64,000 bases of DNA from Coccinella septempunctata. Lineage: Eukaryota > Arthropoda > Insecta > Coleoptera > Coccinellidae. Numbering within the stretch: the stretch's first letter is position 1; each line of letters opens with the position of its first letter. The stretch is from positions 35,615,345-35,679,344 of the forward strand of contig NC_058190.1 in assembly GCF_907165205.1 (NCBI RefSeq), given 5' to 3'. This document shows, piece after piece, positions 59,202 through 64,000 of the stretch. The notes beneath the pieces are model-generated. The model saw nothing but the letters and a program-made list of their open reading frames with translations, was not told where the DNA came from and did not search any database. A program made the position numbers and the translations under genes.

Positions 59202-62143
59202 ATGGCTCAGTCGATGAAAAAATGGATGGGAAAATTGGCTGTAGTTACTGGTGCGAGCTCGGGAATTGGATCGAAAATTGTGGAAATTCTTGTGAAAAAT
59301 GGAATGGTGGTGAGCAAGAAGATTCATTATCTTACTGTGAAAGTCTCTGTGTTCTCATCAGCCCTAATTCTCTTATAAAAATAACAGGGGACTCAAATAG
59401 GTACTTGTACAGGTGTTTCAAACAACAAGAAGCGCGTGTGAAGGTAATACGAAAATTTTTCTGCCAACAGAAAAAGCGTCGAAGTGAACCATAAAAAATA
59501 TCTAAATCATTAGGACAATGGCCTATTTTCCTAAATTTCAAAAAATATGTCATTCAAATCCTTATAACTCATATTTATCGAAATATATTTTTCGAATTTT
59601 AACATATTGCATTTTGTATGTATTCACTTACGAAAATTCTCATTTCGGAAGTGCTCTCTACATTCTACGTCATTTTCACAATCCGGCAACGCCCATCAAG
59701 TTAATAAAGGTCATTAGAGTTTTCTGATCTAACTCAAGTTTGGTGATCACATTTGACAAGAAAAACAAACAATGACACAAAATGTCATCGGTTTTAAGAA
59801 GGTATAGACCATAGACATATAGACATGGACTGTGCCTTCCCTTTCTATCTGTGCATGAAATACGGTCAAAAAAAGTGACAGAGAGAAACTGAACATCGGG
59901 AATGCAGTTGTCTTTTTCTAGAATTTTGATTGGTCCACACTGACCTCTATGTGAACAAAAAAGAGACAGGTAAATGCCCGACGATCATTTCTCTCTTTCT
60001 ATAAAAAAGCCAATTTCATGCTGACATTGCTCAGTCCATGTCTCTATGTCTATGGTATAGACACAGATTACAGAAACAATTTTTTGTAATCTGTGAATAT
60101 AGAAATCTATATCTTCTTGATCAGTTCCACTGTTGTCGAATTAACAAAAATTACTAGACTCTAGTAGTAGTAGCATTCTACGTCACAAGCTTTTACATAT
60201 TCGAATATTTATTACCAAGTTTTGAAGTGTGCATTTCTGAAATTTCTGAATTTCACGTGTTGGATAACTAAGGAAAAGGGTTTTCATATAAATGACCTTA
60301 AATTTGATTTTGAGTTTCAGGAAACTTGACCATTATTGATTGATTATTGACATTCCTTGAGCACTCAAGCCAATTCAAAACTTTTCGAATATCGTGATTC
60401 CAATTCCTAATATATCTAGTGTGTCGAATCTTCTAGTCGAATCCATATATGAAAAAACAGGGGGTCCCCAAAAATCTCGTCCCAATTACTAATTATCGAG
60501 TGATGAAATTTAATTTGACTTATTTCTACCAAAAGATGTGGATACACTGCAAAGCACTTTTTCAGCTTCGAAAAACACGAAAATATCCTACCGTGATGCA
60601 TTTTATTATTCCTGATCAGTTTATTTATGGATAATAATGGATCGGTTAGATTTAGAACTTAGTGTGTATCTGAATAATGATTTTCAGGTGGTGGGTATAT
60701 CAAGAAGAGTGGGCTTGATGAAGGAACACTCCGAGCAATTGAGAAATGAGCCAGGAAAATTATATCCCATGAAAGTTGACTTAACCAATGACGACGAACT
60801 TGTCGCAGCATTTTGTGAAATCGAAACAAAATACGGAGCAATATACGTACTAATCAATAATGCCGGTATTTTTCCCAAAGATACTCTCATGGACGGAGAT
60901 ATAGCAGTGTGGAGGAAGATCATAGATACCAATTTGTTAGCCCTCTGCATCGCCACCAGAGAGGCTATAAGAATAATGAAAAAAAATAACATCAACGGTC
61001 AAATTATACATATCAATAGTATTGCGGGACATTACTGTCCCCCGTTTCCGAATTTGAATTTGTATCCAGCCAGCAAACACGGTGTTACTGCCGTTACAGA
61101 GACATTGAGGCAGGAACTGGTGGCAGCAGGCAGCAAGATCAAAGTTACTGTGAGTTTAAACGTGTAGGGTGGATGAAAAGCAAAACTAATAATTGGTGGA
61201 ATAGAAAAAAGTCCGAGATTTGCTAAATTAATCAAAAAAATGCATGATCTCCCCCTAATCTACGTCATGACTTTGTCGAGTTTTATTTTCTATGAAAGAA
61301 ACTGCCAAAATTCACTTTTTTTATTTCAATTTTATTTCATTCTCAAAAGTTCTGCTAATTTCCCTTGAAAATAGAAATAAGCAGAATAAAATAGAAGTAC
61401 GGAAAATTAATAGAAACAAATGCAAATCCAACAATAAAAAAATTTTTCCCCTAACGTTTTGTCCCCAATTTGTTAAGATCAAATTGCTCGACCACTACAC
61501 AAAATGAGTGATAGATACAAAATTATTATTACGTACACCATGATTGTTGTTCTGAAAAATAACTGCAGAAACTATTTCAGAACCAGTTTGGAAAATTAAG
61601 AATGACCATTTTACGATAATTTAAATTATAAGTAAAATGGAAAATCTTCAAATAGAATGTTGGTAAAGTCTAAAGTCTTCAGAAGGTCATTTAATATGAT
61701 AATGTTAATGTTTTCAGAGTATTAGTCCGGGATTCGTTTGGACTGAAGCAGTAGAAAACTTACTTCCCGAAGGTCCAGGAGATGCAAGCTTTCTTCAACC
61801 TGAAGACATAGCCGATGCTATATTCTACGTTCTTTCTACACCAGCTAGAGTGAATGTGAGTTTTTGTTTTCTACAATGAGGAGAGATATTTGTTTTTCGT
61901 TATTCTTTTATTGCTCTTTTTATTAATGCACAAACTAACCTCTAAATAGTTTTATAAGTAAGAAAAACTTTTCATTTCATTTAATAACCCATCAAATAAA
62001 ATGGGATGTCAAAAAACAATACAAAAAATTTCCACTTCTAAATAAGTTACATTCAAAGTGTTGAAATTGTATCTGTAATATTCATTTGAATTATTTTTCA
62101 GGTGAAAGAACTGACTATAAAACCTGTTGGTGAACGTTTGTGA
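59202..62143 (+). CDS. SDR family NADP(H) oxidoreductase, farnesol dehydrogenase-like (copy 2)
   Basis: Tandem paralogue of the gene at 50584, 249 residues. Exons: 59202-59309, 60688-61149, 61718-61855 and 62102-62143, phase 0 at every junction, introns 1378, 568 and 246 bp. Exons 1, 2 and 4 have exactly the lengths of copy 1 (108, 462 and 42 nt); exon 3 is two codons shorter. It keeps TGASSGIG (16-23), the SRR basic pair (41-43), NNAG (93-96), N118, S147, Y162 and K166 (YPASK), so catalysis should be intact. Roughly 60% of exon-2 residues agree with copy 1 by eye. The differences cluster around the substrate side: after S147 (HYCPPFP against HKVPLLP) and in the loop after the SISPG stretch (FVWTEAVENL against AVGTEGFEVM). 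This suggests related but not identical substrates. A role in terpenoid alcohol or juvenile-hormone metabolism is family-based inference. Confidence 0.93.
59809..60054. mobile_element. 246-bp MITE in intron 1 of SDR copy 2
   Basis: Ends CCATAGACATATAGACATGG and, reversed, CCATAGACATAGAGACATGG, each followed by ACTG. TATAGA flanks both sides (59803-59808 and 60055-60060), a possible 6-bp duplication or a TA duplication within a repetitive end. Non-coding. Confidence 0.82.
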
Positions 62144-62259
62144 ATCTTATAACTGATAACGCCGCACCTACTTAGCACGTATACATAGATAGGTTCATAT
62201 TATAACTGAATAGCATTCTTTGTGAGATTCACTATTCAGCCTAAATTGAACAAGTCATA

Positions 62260-62265
62260 AATAAA
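62260..62265 (+). terminator. Polyadenylation signal of SDR copy 2
   Basis: AATAAA about 115 bases after the stop codon at 62141-62143. Confidence 0.65.
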
Positions 62266-62399
62266 GTACACATGATTTCATGAGTATTACTGATGTCTCA
62301 TTTTTTCTTCGTTAAAAAGATACGCTGGCAACCAAATGGAAACCACAAAACATATTGAATACGTCAAAAAAGCGAAATATTTATGAATACGAAATGATA

Positions 62400-63135
62400 A
62401 AGAATTTTAGATATCAAGTCATCAAGGTACTCTTCAACGCGAAGTAATATTTCAATATCAAGAAATCAACAGAATTCTTCAAAGGATGTGCTTGCATCAC
62501 TAGAGCTATGAGAACTCACCCAACTATAGACTGGGTATCATTACAGATCTCATACCTCTCCATCATGTGATAGAAAGATTAACCCATGAGAACATTCTAC
62601 GAACATCCAGGGGAGTTACCAGAAATGGGAGAATTAGCAATAAACATCTATCAGTGAATCTTCCCAATGACGACCAGCATCAAGAAAACATTCACAACGC
62701 TGCTAGGTAAAGAGAAGACTGGAAAAGAGAAACCAACCGCCAAACTCCCGAAGAAAGTACCATTTAATGGTATGGAGATCGTCGAAAACCACGACATGGA
62801 CTGGCGAAGGATTGTCTTCAAGACTGGCACCAGATGCTCGCTGTCGTTAGACCACTGACCAAGCGTCTTTCTGGCAGAAATATTGCCCTGGATAGAAACC
62901 ATCAGAAACTGGAGATAGCCCCATATTCTGACAGACTGGGATCAAGCCCTGAGCTCCCATATCATCGATTCTAAGATTGTTTGGGAGTGCCGAAGAAAAC
63001 TCAACGAAATAAGCAAGAATAAAAAGCTTATGCAGAGGCCAATACACTTGACAGGAAAGGATTATGAACTCCAGATCAAACGGTGACACAAGACAACACC
63101 AAAAATAACTTGGACGAGAAACTTTTAATAGTGAG
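62400..63135 (+). pseudogene. LINE ORF2 relic, RT end to RNase H
   Basis: Decayed relative of the 48.1-kb copy. The shared order is: a segment with PLHHVIERLTHEN near 62550, then FNGMEIVENHDMDWRRIVFK and a ...TGTRCSL piece. Later comes DWDQALSSHIIDSKIVWECR followed by RKLNEISKNKKL near 62990, matching the ALKALSSHxxxSKxVWECxxxLNE stretch of LINE RNase H. Frames change several times and stops are frequent. Not functional. Confidence 0.65.
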
Positions 63136-64000
63136 GAAGAAACTGTAGACGTCATAGCGACTAGAATCTACAACAGTGAAGTGATATTGCATTGTCAGAC
63201 TTCTTCAAAAGCCTAGCTGATTTTCATCTGTTATATGCTGTGGAAATGAAATATGCATAGCCTGTGAAATCATGAGACAAAATTGAACAGCTAGCAATTC
63301 ACCTATCCCAGCAAAACATTACAGAGGTTTTTGGGAAATCATGTTTATATGTAATACTTCTGGAAAATTTTAAGTTTCATTATTACACACCTCAAATACA
63401 ACTTTCTCATTCGCGAAATATATTCATATTATCTTTCGAATTGTAAGTTATTGGCGATAATCGGTATAACACCTTTTAGTCTGGTTATATACATAATTTC
63501 GGACGAGAACTCCCATTCACAACACCTTCAATGCCTCATTTACAGCAGACGTGTCGTCCTCATAATGTTTTTCGCCGAAATACTCACTCGTCGTGTGGTA
63601 TCGCCCCATTAGACCCTCCGGAATAGCATGCTCGGCAGCTGCTCAGGCCTTAAAGTACATAATGGATATAACGCACTGGATTTCGAAAGGCAATGTATCC
63701 TAATGACACTCTAATTGGCCTTCACATCCTCAGGTGGCAACAAGCTCACCTTTTCCCATCTAAGTACAGACATAACAGATTCAAAAAATCCATCCCTGGG
63801 GAAACTTGCAAATATCTGGCCCCCCCATCTGTACATGGCTGCTAGCTCGATGAGAACTAGTTGTTTGTATGTTTAGATGGAAGATGGAAGCAAGTGCTTG
63901 TGTTCTGCTAGAGAATTCCTAGTCAATTTCAAGAAATCGCTATTTCCATCGAGATATTACCATAATGAAAGCTAGGCTTCCTCGAGTCTTTTGTTTCGCG
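63136..64000. other. No recognisable gene at the right edge
   Basis: A less AT-rich tract at 63480-63880 has no long frame, motif or repeat partner that I can see in the window. Confidence 0.4.

Noticed and set aside
1..64000. tRNA, rRNA, CRISPR arrays, bacterial operons or viral genomes
   Set aside because: No cloverleaf, rRNA core, regular spacer array or clustered intronless gene block was seen; the spliced genes and retroelements indicate nuclear eukaryotic DNA.

Overview
The window looks like a gene-poor, transposon-rich stretch of an insect nuclear genome. The reasons are AT-rich non-coding DNA, spliced genes with GT-AG introns and AATAAA signals, an insect-type farnesol-dehydrogenase-like gene pair, and the mix of Tc1/mariner, Harbinger, Gypsy, Penelope-like and LINE remnants. 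The order cannot be fixed from this sequence. There is no sign of bacterial, organellar, rRNA, tRNA or CRISPR content.

Layout. 1-1164: end of a Tc1-like transposase with one in-frame stop. 2182-7751: a complete Gypsy-type LTR retrotransposon with identical 232-bp LTRs, carrying a 1.06-kb Harbinger insertion inside gag. 8560-9480: minus-strand end of a Penelope-like element. 11.2-25 kb: a run of terminal-inverted-repeat and foldback elements, some nested, plus one exon-like island near 17 kb. 25.5-27.3 kb: a zinc-binding domain fragment and a decayed minus-strand LINE. 27.3-48 kb: mostly unrecognised DNA with a second copy of that LINE at 33.1 kb, a hammerhead-ribozyme-like motif just behind it, another LINE end at 37 kb, a 1.3-kb foldback at 38.2-39.5 kb and a complete TIR element at 41.1 kb. 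48.1-49.9 kb: LINE relics with RNase H.

50.6-62.1 kb: the only clear host genes. Two tandem, same-strand short-chain dehydrogenase/reductase (SDR) genes, 251 and 249 codons, each have four exons with intron positions that match exactly. Both keep the cofactor motif and the catalytic Ser-Tyr-Lys, so they read as functional duplicates, most likely NADP(H)-dependent farnesol-dehydrogenase-like or DHRS11-like enzymes. Their introns and spacer have collected small transposons. 62.3-63.2 kb: another LINE relic, then unrecognised sequence.

The best leads are the hammerhead-like motif at 33.95 kb, the Harbinger insertion into gag whose target site can be read exactly, the 8-bp-TSD TIR family with two copies in the window, and several large foldback elements.
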